The notes: generated by a model not told the origin, from the letters alone. A stretch of 64,000 bases of DNA from an uncultured Saprospiraceae bacterium (GCA_937959275.1 CALGLU010000033.1:33737-97736), one strand, 5' to 3'; counted from the stretch's first letter, positions 16,654-25,190 are shown. Translations and numbers: made by a program.

Positions 16654-18339
16654 TCAAGAAATAGATAGATCAAATTCAAACGGCGTATAACCCGTCAAAT
16701 AAACACCCATCCCCTTCAACTTAGGTAACGCCCCTCTCAGCTGTGTCCAAGAATGACTAGCAGCTACAGGACTAAAGTGTATTGTATCCTTTCCCATAGT
16801 ATATGTACCAGGACTCGTTAGCAGGTAACTGCCCTCTCCTAGATCCTTAACCCCAGTCAACTTGCCGCCTTCCCTAAAATTAAGCTCGATCGCTAATGGA
16901 ACTCTGGGTGTCCCTGCAATGTCAAAGTGGATCTTGAAAGCTCCTCCTTGTTCGGTAATTGTGATAACTGATCTTAAGCGCTGCACTTCACTTTGCACCC
17001 GACCACTTCTTGGCATTTTATTCCAGTCTCCATCAGGAGCAATATTCTCAGGTAGATGTGGCTGGTAATAAGGTCCCTCTAGTTCCTGTGTGAGAATGTA
17101 TTTACCATTGTCAACGACAAGTTCTTCACTAACAAATTGCCCTTTGCCAAAAAATGCAGAAGCTAACCGAACTGCTTGCAGAGCAGCCTCTCCTTTAAAG
17201 AACGTAAAGAAGGAATAATTTTCTCCAAGGATAGAGGCATCGAGATTACCCCTTCTTATTCTCACCAACTTAGAATGAGAGAAATTTTTCTCATAGTTTG
17301 TAGGCAGCTCATACTGTCTTGGAAGCACTGCTGATAAAGATGAAAGCTCCAAAAAATGAGAAAGAGTAAAACTCAGTTTTTCTAATCCAACATTCTCTTC
17401 GATAAACGTTGCCATGCCAGAAAACTGCTCATCATCATCCAGTTGAGCCATATACCGATACGCAAAATAAAATCTACTCAAGTCCTCTCTCTTGTATTGA
17501 TCCTGACGAGTAGAAACCTCGGTTACAACTTCACCATTTGCATGAACGAAATACTTTATCATATCTAGATTCTTCCGTACGGGATCATACAGCTGAGGTC
17601 TATCTAACAATCTCGCTATTGTAATAAAACAATCATCCACAAGAGGAGAATAGTGTATGCTCTTCTCCGTATACTGCCCATCAGGATCTATATCTATTCC
17701 TTCAGCTAACCATTGGTCAATCCTAGCAATATATTTTGAGTTGGGAAACAGAAAATTAATTCTCGCTAGTGCTCTGCAGACAACCCATCGGTGATTCGGT
17801 GTGTGTATCCCGCCTATCGTAAGCCCATCACCTGCCTTGAGTAAAAACTGCTTTGCTTTACGTTGAAAACCGACTAGCAGATCACTGGCTATTTTTCTAT
17901 TTAATGTTAAAGCTACACTCACAGGCTCTACTGCAAAAGCGGTGTCGGGAGGCGAATTAAAATTAGTCGTCAATAGATCAATATTCCCTTGTTGATTTTG
18001 AACAGATAACAAGTAATCCATTGCTAAAGAAAGTACTACAGCAACACGTTCCGATTTAAAATATATTGAAGCTTTTGAAATATAAGATATGACCAATGAC
18101 TTAGCATATCCAGCAGGGCTACTGTGATGGTAGATGTCATATTGATCTGGGAATCCACCATAGAAAGGGTGGTCTGTGTGGCTTTGTTGTCTCGACAGGA
18201 TACGCTCTACAGCTTCATCATTCTGTTTAATAAATAATTGTAACTTTTCTTGTGCATGCTGATCATCCTTACAGTTGATCAGTAAAGATGTTACCACTGG
18301 TGTACATACAAAGGAGTGTAAGAATTTGCGTCTACGCAT
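16654..18339 (-). CDS. Predicted (alpha/alpha)6-toroid lipoprotein, heparinase/polysaccharide-lyase-like
   Basis: A 561-residue exported protein. The N-terminus MRRRKFLHSF with a hydrophobic stretch ending LLINC suggests a lipoprotein or Tat-like signal. The first about 300 residues are helical with repeated aromatic/basic motifs (NHRWVVCRALARINFLFP, KSIHYSPLVDDCF). The second half is beta-rich, the arrangement of heparinase II/III-type and related polysaccharide lyases. The NHRW and YSP motifs are reminiscent of such enzymes, but I cannot assign a family or substrate. It is convergent with the FAD-oxidoreductase, a frequent companion of polysaccharide catabolism. Confidence 0.6.
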   Translation of the reverse strand: MRRRKFLHSFVCTPVVTSLLINCKDDQHAQEKLQLFIKQNDEAVERILSRQQSHTDHPFYGGFPDQYDIYHHSSPAGYAKSLVISYISKASIYFKSERVAVVLSLAMDYLLSVQNQQGNIDLLTTNFNSPPDTAFAVEPVSVALTLNRKIASDLLVGFQRKAKQFLLKAGDGLTIGGIHTPNHRWVVCRALARINFLFPNSKYIARIDQWLAEGIDIDPDGQYTEKSIHYSPLVDDCFITIARLLDRPQLYDPVRKNLDMIKYFVHANGEVVTEVSTRQDQYKREDLSRFYFAYRYMAQLDDDEQFSGMATFIEENVGLEKLSFTLSHFLELSSLSAVLPRQYELPTNYEKNFSHSKLVRIRRGNLDASILGENYSFFTFFKGEAALQAVRLASAFFGKGQFVSEELVVDNGKYILTQELEGPYYQPHLPENIAPDGDWNKMPRSGRVQSEVQRLRSVITITEQGGAFKIHFDIAGTPRVPLAIELNFREGGKLTGVKDLGEGSYLLTSPGTYTMGKDTIHFSPVAASHSWTQLRGALPKLKGMGVYLTGYTPFEFDLSIS

Positions 18340-18640
18340 CTACTTAAAAATAGCAATAAAATTTGCGAAATCTTTATTTCGGATTTGTTTTATGTACTCA
18401 TTGGTTTCCAAACAGGATTTAGGTCCAAATTAGAGAGCGTAACTGAATGTGATAAACAGGAACGCATATGCCTGTACAGAACTTGTCAATTTTCTTTTTA
18501 TGATGAATGGCTTGAGTAAAGCTTTACATATTGCTGATTTCAGAATTTGATACAACACATTTAAAATAATCGAAAAAATTAGGGCACAGTCTTTCAAAAA
18601 GAAATGTAATAGTGTAGTTTTGCGGTTGAATTTAGATTCA
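18340..18640. other. Intergenic region upstream of the tRNA
   Basis: AT-rich spacer of about 300 bases between the leftward lipoprotein and the tRNA. It contains a TTTGATACAAC sequence near 18547 related to a direct repeat on the other side of the tRNA, and the tRNA promoter -7 element. No ORF is supported. Confidence 0.4.
18615..18622 (+). promoter_or_regulatory. -7 element of the tRNA promoter
   Basis: TAGTTTTG, an exact match to TAnnTTTG, lies 18 bases before the mature tRNA 5' end. The -33 region is only weakly TTTG-like (CTTTC near 18591). Confidence 0.5.
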
Positions 18641-18714
18641 GGGCCTATAGCTCAGTTGGTTAGAGCATCTGACTCATAATCAGAGGGTCTGGGGTTCAAG
18701 TCCCTGTGGGCCCA
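18641..18714 (+). tRNA. tRNA with CAU anticodon (Met-elongator or Ile2)
   Basis: A 74-base cloverleaf. Acceptor stem GGGCCTA pairs with TGGGCCC; D-arm AGCTCAGTTGGTTAGAGC; anticodon stem TCTGA/TCAGA enclosing loop CTCATAA with anticodon CAT at 18674-18676; T-arm GGGGTTCAAGTCCC; discriminator A. CCA is not encoded. CAU can be elongator Met or, with lysidine, Ile(AUA). The GACTCATAATC anticodon arm resembles E. coli ileX, but identity should be decided by a model-based classifier. An AT-rich stress island follows, a common position for integrated elements. Confidence 0.93.
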
Positions 18715-18720
18715 CTATAA

Positions 18721-18762
18721 CTGCCTCGTTATCAATAATTTATGGTAATGAGGCGGTTTTAT
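18721..18762 (+). terminator. tRNA transcript terminator
   Basis: Stem CTGCCTCGTTATCA pairs, with G-T pairs, with TGGTAATGAGGCGG around a short AT loop and is followed by TTTTATTATAT. It begins 7 bases after the tRNA 3' end. Confidence 0.8.
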
Positions 18763-18780
18763 TATATCCTCAATTATTTA

Positions 18781-18802
18781 TTTGATACACTTTTTGATAC
18801 AC
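18781..18802 (+). repeat. Tandem TTTGATACAC direct repeat
   Basis: Two copies of TTTGATACAC (18781-18790 and 18793-18802) 12 bases apart, just after the tRNA terminator. A similar TTTGATACAAC occurs at about 18547 and a variant pair near 38942-38957. It may be a recombinase or integration remnant; no integrase gene is present nearby. Confidence 0.35.
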
Positions 18803-18847
18803 CAAGAGAGAATTAAAGGCATGGGTATCACATAGTAAGCTTGGAGA

Positions 18848-18861
18848 ATGATTTAAATCAT
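18848..18861. promoter_or_regulatory. Fnr/Crp-like operator 1
   Basis: ATGATTTAAATCAT is a perfect 14-bp palindrome with the TGAT-N4-ATCA core. It lies 75 bases upstream of the ATG at 18937. Two further copies of the same core precede other units of this island, which also encodes a Crp-type DNA-binding response regulator. Confidence 0.5.
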
Positions 18862-18936
18862 TAATCACGCTAACACAGATCATTTATTTAATTGTTTCTT
18901 CCACTGATCTTTATAACATCAATAAAAAAAATAGTT

Positions 18937-19167
18937 ATGAACATCAAATTATTCAACGCCCGCTTCGATAAAATAATCATAAGATATTATCTAATGATGA
19001 TAGTGATCATTGGAAGCTTTTACTTAGGAGCTCCTATTCTTGGTCTAATCGGTTTACCAATTTTCCTCTCCGCTATTTTGGGAATGGAATTTAAAAGCAA
19101 GAATAGAAAAGCCAAAGTACATTATCCCAATTTGGAGAAAAGCGATTTAGGAAGAATTGCGGCTTAG
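18937..19167 (+). CDS. Small two-helix membrane protein
   Basis: 76 residues from ATG 18937 (MNIKLFNARFDKIIIRYYL). There are two hydrophobic segments (about residues 17-31 and 34-52) separated by a short Gly/Pro loop, then a Lys/Arg-rich tail ending IAA. No family is recognised. The upstream in-frame ATG at 18892 would add 15 hydrophobic residues and is less likely. It is convergent with the response-regulator gene (1-base gap) and preceded by Fnr-like operator 1, so it is probably an island stress-response gene. Confidence 0.6.
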   Translation: MNIKLFNARFDKIIIRYYLMMIVIIGSFYLGAPILGLIGLPIFLSAILGMEFKSKNRKAKVHYPNLEKSDLGRIAA

Positions 19168-19168
19168 A

Positions 19169-20233
19169 TCAACCAATAAGATTTTGAAGCTGATTTAAAT
19201 TTTGAATCACCAAAGATTTGCCTTCAATTTTTATTAATCCTTCAGATTTAAAATCAGATAAAGTTCTTATCAATGTTTCTTTAGCTGTTCCAGCCATTGT
19301 AGCTAAATCATCTCTAGAAACATTTATTTCATAGTGGTCTTTGTTTTCATCCGAATTGTTACTAGTGGCGAACGTGCAAAGAGCGTTTGCCACTTTTTTA
19401 CGTACTGAGCTGTAGGCGACGTCAATTAATTTCAATTCGATTTCTTCAGCTCTGTTTGCGATCATCTTAATAAACTTTGCGGCGAAGTCTCTGTTATTAT
19501 ATAGCAATAAGAAAAAATCATCTTTAGGTATTAGTCTCAAAGTTGTATCATTGGTACATGCGGTATTGTTTCCATAAGCAGTTTCCTTGATCAATGGGAA
19601 ATAACCAAAAAATTCTCCTTGATTTATTAACTGTGTCGTTAACTCCTTTCCATATTCATTAATTTGATACTCCTTGACTTGACCTTCCACAACGTAATAC
19701 AGCCACCTAGCCGTTTGGCCTTCTTCGTATATAATATCTTTTTGCGAAAATTGTCGAATCTCTTTATCTAAAGACAATTTTTCCAATTCTTTTTGAGCTC
19801 GAGCATCAGAAAAGAAGCGTTGTAAATTCTGATCTGAAGATTCTTCAAAAGAACTATTGATTCTCTCGGCTTTCTTTAGGCGCATTTCTATAGCCTCTAA
19901 TAACTCAACATCATCAAATGGTTTTGAGATATAATCTTGAGCACCTAATCCCATTCCCTTTCTAAAATCACTCTTTTCGGCTTTAGCAGTTAAAAAGATA
20001 AAGGGTATATGATTCAGCTTGGCGGTCTTGTTCAATATTTTCAAAACTCCGAAACCATCTAATTCCGGCATCATCACATCGCATAATATAAGATCTGGTA
20101 AAACTTCATCGGCCTTTTTCAAACCAAGCTTTCCATTTTCTGCTGAGCTTACTTCATAACCAGACAGTTCAAGAATTTCGCAAAGGTTTTCTCGAACTTC
20201 GAGATTATCTTCAATTACTAAGATTTTTTTCAT
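19169..20233 (-). CDS. Response regulator: receiver + cNMP-binding + Crp-type HTH
   Basis: 354 residues in three modules. Receiver (1-120): acidic ED8-9, phosphoacceptor Asp52 in LILCDVMMPELDGFG, and FLTAK. Cyclic-nucleotide-binding-like fold (about 145-265): YEEGQTARWLYYVVEGQVKEY and INQGEFFGYFPLI. Crp winged helix (about 275-350) with recognition helix TMAGTAKETLIRTLSDF. The ETLIR part keeps the Glu and Arg that read TGA half-sites in Crp/Fnr proteins. The start overlaps the kinase gene by 23 bases, so the pair is translationally coupled. TGAT-N4-ATCA palindromes at 18848, 21922 and 22329 are its likely targets (inference). Confidence 0.9.
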   Translation of the reverse strand: MKKILVIEDNLEVRENLCEILELSGYEVSSAENGKLGLKKADEVLPDLILCDVMMPELDGFGVLKILNKTAKLNHIPFIFLTAKAEKSDFRKGMGLGAQDYISKPFDDVELLEAIEMRLKKAERINSSFEESSDQNLQRFFSDARAQKELEKLSLDKEIRQFSQKDIIYEEGQTARWLYYVVEGQVKEYQINEYGKELTTQLINQGEFFGYFPLIKETAYGNNTACTNDTTLRLIPKDDFFLLLYNNRDFAAKFIKMIANRAEEIELKLIDVAYSSVRKKVANALCTFATSNNSDENKDHYEINVSRDDLATMAGTAKETLIRTLSDFKSEGLIKIEGKSLVIQNLNQLQNLIG

Positions 20234-21866
20234 TTTTTCTGGGTATCGTTAATTTAAATGTAGTTCCCTTTGATTCTTCACTTTCGAATATTATTTCTCC
20301 CCCAATTAGCTCAACATATCGCTTTACAATATTTAATCCTAATCCGGTGCCTTGAATATTTTCAACATTAGAAGCTCTAAAGAATCGACTGAATATGTGT
20401 TTCTGTTCTTCAGAAGGAATACCAATTCCAGCATCTTTAATTGCAATGGTCAATTGGTCATTGTCCAAAATAACATGACAATAAATAAGGCTATTTTCTG
20501 GGCTATATTTTATTGCATTAGAAATTAAATTGAATAGAACGTTTTTTAATATTCGCTTATCACTTTCAATAAAAATTTCGCCATCAGACATTTCATGAAT
20601 CAAATTTTGACCATTTTTAAATAGCCCTTTCGTTTCATCATGAATTTCTTGACATAATACTTTAATATCTATTTCTTCGAATTCTAATTTTTCTTTTCCT
20701 TCTTCAATTTTACTTAGTGATAAAAAGTCATTTAATATGCCTGTTAGATTGTTAACCGAAGACTTTATTCGATCTATGTGTTTTTGTCTTTTTTCATTTT
20801 GCTCAGCCTCAACATATCTGGAAATGAGAGAGGCTGAAGATAGTATTGTACTTAAAGGAGTTCTAAATTCATGTGAGGCCATCGAAACAAATCTTGATTT
20901 CAATTCATTCAGTTCAATTTCTTTGCTTAATGCTTCTTTTAATTGCAATTCACTTTGCTCCAATTTAGTATTGGTAGATAACATGCGATTTACCGTTTCT
21001 TCCAGTTCGGAAGTTCTTTCTTCAACCTTTATTTCGAGCGCTTCATTTAATTGTGTTAGCTCAACTTCGACTTGTTGAATTTTGGATATTTTTTCATTTA
21101 AATCTATTTCAGCAAGTTTAAGTTTGGTTACATCTTGAATTACGCCAACAAGGCTAATCACGTTTCCTTCCGTGTCGGTACGGACTTCTCTTTTCCCATG
21201 AATGTATTTTAGTTTATTGTTTTCAGTAATAATTCTAAAATTTATTTCTGCACCTTTTTGATTATTCACAATCTGGTTGGTATCATCTATAACCATTTGT
21301 CGGTCATCTGGGTGTACATACTTTATTATGTCATCCAAATGAAGCTGACTTTTATCTTCTTCTAATTCGAAAATTCGAAACATTTCTGAAGACCAACTGG
21401 CCTTACTTGATTTCCAATCAATTTCAAAATTACCTAGGTGAGCCATTTCCTGGGCTTCATCAAGTTTGGTTTTACTTTCACTTAATGCATTAAACATTCT
21501 TTTTTGATTGGTATCATCCGTGACATACCCCAATGCAAATAATTCATTATCAATTGTACTATAACTTAAGCTAATAGCGACGGGAAATTTTGACCCATCC
21601 TTTTTGAGTCCATATAAATCTTGGTGAGCTCCCATTGCCCTGGGTCGAGGATTTTCTAAATAGTTATCTCTATGATGAACGTGTTGCTTTTTATATTTTT
21701 TTGGTAGGAGGTCTTCTATAAATAACTCAGCTAGTTCTTTTTCAGAGTATCCGAATAAGCTTGCCAAATATGGATTATGATGAACAATTTTCCCACTTCG
21801 ATTTACGACAATGATGCCAACGTTGGCTTCATTAAAAATAGCACTAAGCATTTGATTGTAATCCAT
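20211..21866 (-). CDS. PAS-domain sensor histidine kinase
   Basis: 551 residues, no transmembrane segment, so a cytosolic sensor. PAS 1 (about 5-125, FNEANVGIIVVNRSGKIVHHNPYLASLFGY) and PAS 2 with PAC (about 135-255) are followed by a long coiled coil (about 255-320). The HisKA helix has the phosphorylated His332 in SMASHEFRTPLS, and the catalytic domain has N box NLISNAIKY, G1 DAGIGIP, F box FSRFFR and G2 GTGLGL. It probably phosphorylates Asp52 of the overlapping downstream regulator. No heme- or flavin-specific residues can be assigned to the PAS domains by eye, so the signal (redox, oxygen or energy) is unknown. Confidence 0.93.
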   Translation of the reverse strand: MDYNQMLSAIFNEANVGIIVVNRSGKIVHHNPYLASLFGYSEKELAELFIEDLLPKKYKKQHVHHRDNYLENPRPRAMGAHQDLYGLKKDGSKFPVAISLSYSTIDNELFALGYVTDDTNQKRMFNALSESKTKLDEAQEMAHLGNFEIDWKSSKASWSSEMFRIFELEEDKSQLHLDDIIKYVHPDDRQMVIDDTNQIVNNQKGAEINFRIITENNKLKYIHGKREVRTDTEGNVISLVGVIQDVTKLKLAEIDLNEKISKIQQVEVELTQLNEALEIKVEERTSELEETVNRMLSTNTKLEQSELQLKEALSKEIELNELKSRFVSMASHEFRTPLSTILSSASLISRYVEAEQNEKRQKHIDRIKSSVNNLTGILNDFLSLSKIEEGKEKLEFEEIDIKVLCQEIHDETKGLFKNGQNLIHEMSDGEIFIESDKRILKNVLFNLISNAIKYSPENSLIYCHVILDNDQLTIAIKDAGIGIPSEEQKHIFSRFFRASNVENIQGTGLGLNIVKRYVELIGGEIIFESEESKGTTFKLTIPRKNEKNLSN

Positions 21867-21921
21867 AAAGTTGAGCCTATCTGTAAGTACTAATATAAGA
21901 CTTTCGTTTTCTAATAATTGG

Positions 21922-21937
21922 CTGATAACAATCAGCT
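21922..21937. promoter_or_regulatory. Fnr/Crp-like operator 2
   Basis: GCTGATAACAATCAGC, a 16-base inverted repeat with the TGAT-N4-ATCA core. It sits in the divergent interval between the histidine kinase (starting 21866, leftward) and the small membrane protein (rightward), where it could control both. Confidence 0.5.
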
Positions 21938-22016
21938 TTTGAAATAATGAAGATCATTTTAATCTCATTGCTAGTCCATGATCTTTGAACCAACAATCAA
22001 TATAAAAATCATACAA

Positions 22017-22313
22017 ATGAAAATAACTGATTTAAAAAAATGGAACGCTGCAATTAATCTTGAAACTAAGCTTTTCATGGCATTAGCTATTGGTATGATT
22101 CTATTCTACAATATTGCTTTTTCTTATGATGGTAACTTAGTAATCATTTCATTAGGGAGTCTTCTAGCCATCACTTTTTTGTTCAACATGTATTTATTTG
22201 CTCAAAAGAAATCATGGATAGTTATCCTACTTCAGTTTGCCATGATTTTTCTTTGTTGCTTTTCAATTCTACTTGGACTCGTTGAATTGGTCTTTTATTA
22301 CTTGAGGCAATGA
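22017..22313 (+). CDS. Small three-helix membrane protein
   Basis: 98 residues from ATG 22017 (MKITDLKKWNAAINLETKLF) with three hydrophobic helices (about 20-36, 41-62 and 69-92). No named family is recognised. An in-frame ATG at 21978 would add 13 residues. It is divergent from the histidine kinase and shares Fnr-like operator 2, so it is likely induced under the same condition. Operator 3 lies between this gene and the downstream CBS gene. Confidence 0.6.
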   Translation: MKITDLKKWNAAINLETKLFMALAIGMILFYNIAFSYDGNLVIISLGSLLAITFLFNMYLFAQKKSWIVILLQFAMIFLCCFSILLGLVELVFYYLRQ

Positions 22314-22328
22314 ATGTCATAATGCTCA

Positions 22329-22342
22329 TTGATCTAAATCAT
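22329..22342. promoter_or_regulatory. Fnr/Crp-like operator 3
   Basis: TTGATCTAAATCAT carries the TGAT-N4-ATCA core with one asymmetric position. It lies 46 bases upstream of the CBS-protein ATG at 22389, the first gene of the CBS-USP-USP-AhpD run. Confidence 0.5.
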
Positions 22343-22388
22343 TTTATCGAAGCATCCTACCTCATAAATTGCGACTAAATAACATAAT

Positions 22389-22823
22389 ATGAATCTATTA
22401 TCACCAATAAGTAAAATAATGACTCCCAAAGTCATAACGGCTAAGCCGGAAGATTCACTACTTAATGTGAATGCAATATTTAAAAAATATGGATTTCATC
22501 ATTTACCAGTTATTGATGAAGGTGAAATTGTGGGAATGGTCAGTAAATCTGATTTACTCTTTTTTCAAAGAGGGTTTAATAATGGCGAAGACAAATTTGA
22601 TGCCTATAGATTAAAGACATATAAAGTCAAGCAAATAATGACCAGAAAATTAGCAAAGCTAGATCCAACGGATAAGATAAATGTAGCACTGGAAGTTTTC
22701 AAGAAAAATTTATTTCATGCACTTCCAATAGTTCAGAATAACAAACTCATTGGAATTGTCACCACATACGATATTATTTCACACCTGGCCAACGATAAGG
22801 GAGCCACAAATAAATACGAATAA
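22389..22823 (+). CDS. CBS-domain pair protein
   Basis: A 144-residue protein made of two tandem CBS motifs. CBS 1: KIMTPKVITAKPEDSL...HHLPVIDEGEIVGMVSKSDLL. CBS 2: QIMTRKLAKLDPTDKI...HALPIVQNNKLIGIVTTYDII. Such stand-alone pairs bind adenine nucleotides and act as energy or redox sensors. It heads a run of stress genes, with only 2 bases before the first universal-stress gene, and Fnr-like operator 3 sits upstream. Confidence 0.92.
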   Translation: MNLLSPISKIMTPKVITAKPEDSLLNVNAIFKKYGFHHLPVIDEGEIVGMVSKSDLLFFQRGFNNGEDKFDAYRLKTYKVKQIMTRKLAKLDPTDKINVALEVFKKNLFHALPIVQNNKLIGIVTTYDIISHLANDKGATNKYE

Positions 22824-22825
22824 AA

Positions 22826-23908
22826 ATGAAAACAATTAATATTTACGGCAAGCCTTCATACCCTTATGATTTCATTAAAAGTACTTTGAAGTCTTTAATC
22901 AAAGAAGCGAATTTACACCTTCGGTTAAATGAAATTCATGACATGGATCTTTTCATAAAAGATCAAATTGAGCATATTCCTGCAGTAAGGTATAATGGGG
23001 TAACAAAAATTTATAACGATTCAAATCTAAATCAATTTTCTACATCACTTAAGAAGTGGATACTTCAAAATGAAAACTTTGGGACGTTGGAAAACATTAT
23101 GGTTCCAATTGATTATTCTTTATCATCGGAAAATGCTTTAGCGTATGCTAAAAGCTTGAGTGAAGAGAAAAAATATGTTGTTAATATATTCCACACATTT
23201 TTTCCATCACCATTAATGTTGAATAATCAAGTTTACATTGATGAAGGACAAGAATTGAGAGAAAGGGAGAAGTTTACAAAATATGTAGACTTTTTAAATA
23301 GTGAATGGATCGGGGAAAAAAGTAATGGAGGGATTCCATTTAAATCTCAATTTTCTGTGGGTTTTGCAAGTGATGAAATAATTTCTTTTTCAGAAGATTT
23401 GGAGGATGGATTTATTGTGATGGGAAGTAAGGGCGAATCAAACATTCAAAAAAGAATCTTTGGTTCCGTTTCCATCGACACGGCAAAAAAAGCAAAATGT
23501 CCAGTTCTAATTGTACCCGAAAAGGCAAGATATGCGGGCTTTAAAAATGTAATGTATTGTGGGAATGATATAAGCTTAGACGGCAATAGTGTGCCAACAT
23601 TAATGAACTTTTTCAAAGGACATGATACTAATATTCATTTAACTCATTTTGGCATTGACGATTATGATCACGAATCACTACTTACGACGTGGAATGCATT
23701 TTATGATGAAAATAAAGTAAGCTATACGGCCAATCAAAATAAAATAACTAAGGATCGGATCAAAGACTTTTGCAAGAAGAACTCAATAGATTTAATTGTG
23801 CTTGCAAGACCGAAAAGAGGCGCTTTTGAAAGTTTTCTTCACAAGAGCTTTACTAAAGAAATGGCAATTTTTTCTGAGACACCATTATTAATATTAAACC
23901 AGCAATAA
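22826..23908 (+). CDS. Universal stress protein with N-terminal thioredoxin-fold-like domain
   Basis: 360 residues. About 1-85 look like a small thioredoxin/glutaredoxin-type fold (MKTINIYGKPSYPYDFIKSTL, then HIPAVRYNGVTKIY with the cis-Pro-like IPAV), but the CxxC position reads SYPY, so it has no redox pair. Residues about 88-230 are a USP domain (IMVPIDYSLSSENALAYAKSL ... VMGSKGESNIQKRIFGSVS, the ATP-loop type G-x2-G-x9-GS). A second degenerate USP domain follows (about 240-360, LIVLARPKRGAFESFLHKS). It lies 2 bases after the CBS gene and 1 base before the next USP, forming an operon. Confidence 0.85.
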   Translation: MKTINIYGKPSYPYDFIKSTLKSLIKEANLHLRLNEIHDMDLFIKDQIEHIPAVRYNGVTKIYNDSNLNQFSTSLKKWILQNENFGTLENIMVPIDYSLSSENALAYAKSLSEEKKYVVNIFHTFFPSPLMLNNQVYIDEGQELREREKFTKYVDFLNSEWIGEKSNGGIPFKSQFSVGFASDEIISFSEDLEDGFIVMGSKGESNIQKRIFGSVSIDTAKKAKCPVLIVPEKARYAGFKNVMYCGNDISLDGNSVPTLMNFFKGHDTNIHLTHFGIDDYDHESLLTTWNAFYDENKVSYTANQNKITKDRIKDFCKKNSIDLIVLARPKRGAFESFLHKSFTKEMAIFSETPLLILNQQ

Positions 23909-23909
23909 G

Positions 23910-24734
23910 ATGAAAAACATTCTGATTCCAATGGACTTCACAGAAGTCGCCAAAAATGCTTTATCCTTCGGATTGCAATTATTTGAAGACGAAAGAATAT
24001 TTATCCTTCATACATGCCATGGATCCTACTATAGTGATTCTATGTTTGATGAACCAAGACTCGATAAGAAGAAAATTCTACAGCAAGAATTAACTAATGA
24101 TGTTCTCAGGGTTTTAAATAAAAAAGTTCTGCCGGATAATATATCTATTGAAGTACTAAATGGTGATCCTGCCCCTGTAATTCAACAATATTGTAAAGAC
24201 AAAAACATTCATAATATTGTTATGGGGACAAGAGATAAGTATTCGCAATTGGATAAATGGATTGGTACAATTTCTCTTTCTGTAATTAAAACAATAAATG
24301 TTCCCGTTTACTTAATACCGCCTTTCGCAAAGTACAAAAGCATAAAAAGTACGTTGGTAGCGAGTGATTATCATATTGGCAATAAAAAGCTAGTGCAATG
24401 GATTAAGGAATGGAATTTACCTCATCAATCTTTCATTCGATTCTTACATATTAGGAATACGAAAAAGCCAAATTTTGAAACTGAAAAGAAGAAAATTATT
24501 GATAGTTTTTTTGAAGATGATGACCCTACATTTGGTTTTGAAATTATTTCCAAAAACAACGAAGATATTTCACAGTCCTTATTGGCATCAGCTTATAATT
24601 ATGGTTCAGATTTAATAATAGCTATTCCGGAAAATCAAACGTTTATAAAATCTCTTCTTTTTAAAAGTGTATCGAAGGAATTGATAATGAAATCAGAAAT
24701 CCCTCTGCTATTTATTAATAGTGAAACGGCCTAG
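23910..24734 (+). CDS. Tandem universal stress protein
   Basis: 274 residues with two UspA-like halves. The first starts MKNILIPMDFTEVAKNALSFGLQLF and ends with NIVMGTRDKYSQLDKWIGTISLSVIKTINVPVYLIPP, a diverged version of the ATP-binding loop. The second (about 145-274) retains DLIIAIPENQTFIKSLLFKSVSKELIMKSEIPLLFIN. It is cytoplasmic with no signal. It follows the preceding USP by one base. Its role in starvation, redox or oxygen-limitation survival is inferred from the family and the island context. Confidence 0.88.
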   Translation: MKNILIPMDFTEVAKNALSFGLQLFEDERIFILHTCHGSYYSDSMFDEPRLDKKKILQQELTNDVLRVLNKKVLPDNISIEVLNGDPAPVIQQYCKDKNIHNIVMGTRDKYSQLDKWIGTISLSVIKTINVPVYLIPPFAKYKSIKSTLVASDYHIGNKKLVQWIKEWNLPHQSFIRFLHIRNTKKPNFETEKKKIIDSFFEDDDPTFGFEIISKNNEDISQSLLASAYNYGSDLIIAIPENQTFIKSLLFKSVSKELIMKSEIPLLFINSETA

Positions 24735-24770
24735 TATTGAGAGAATTCATTAATTAACTAAAAAGACAAA

Positions 24771-25118
24771 ATGAAAGATTACCCTAATAAGTATAAAGAA
24801 TGTGTTTCATTGATGGAACAATTGGGAGCAGAAATTCCAGAAACAATGCAGGCTTTTGGACAACTACATATGGCTAGTATCACGGATCGTGCATTGAGCA
24901 AAAAAACGAAAGAATTAATTGCTTTAGGCATTGCCATTACTGTTCGATGCGACGGATGCATTGTGTATCATGTCCATGATGCCTTAGAGGCTGGTGCGGA
25001 GAAGAAGGAAATCGTTGAAACCATTGGAGTGGCCATAATGATGGGAGGAGGACCATCATTAGTTTATGGTTGTGAAGCTCTTGAAGCTCTTAAGCAATTT
25101 TCGATAATCCAAGATTAA
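24771..25118 (+). CDS. AhpD-like / carboxymuconolactone decarboxylase family protein
   Basis: 115 residues, all helical. The active-site signature is CDGCIVYHVHDAL with Cys60, Cys63 and His67, the CxxC-x3-H motif of AhpD-type alkylhydroperoxidases. SKKTKELIALGIAITVRC precedes it as in the family. The likely role is thiol-based peroxide or redox chemistry. It follows the USP genes by 36 bases and ends the island transcription unit, with an intrinsic terminator downstream. Confidence 0.9.
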   Translation: MKDYPNKYKECVSLMEQLGAEIPETMQAFGQLHMASITDRALSKKTKELIALGIAITVRCDGCIVYHVHDALEAGAEKKEIVETIGVAIMMGGGPSLVYGCEALEALKQFSIIQD

Positions 25119-25190
25119 AATTTAATTCTGTTGGTTGTTTCCAGTTAGATATTTCAATTAGTGATCAGTTGAAATCACCCTTATGGTTTA

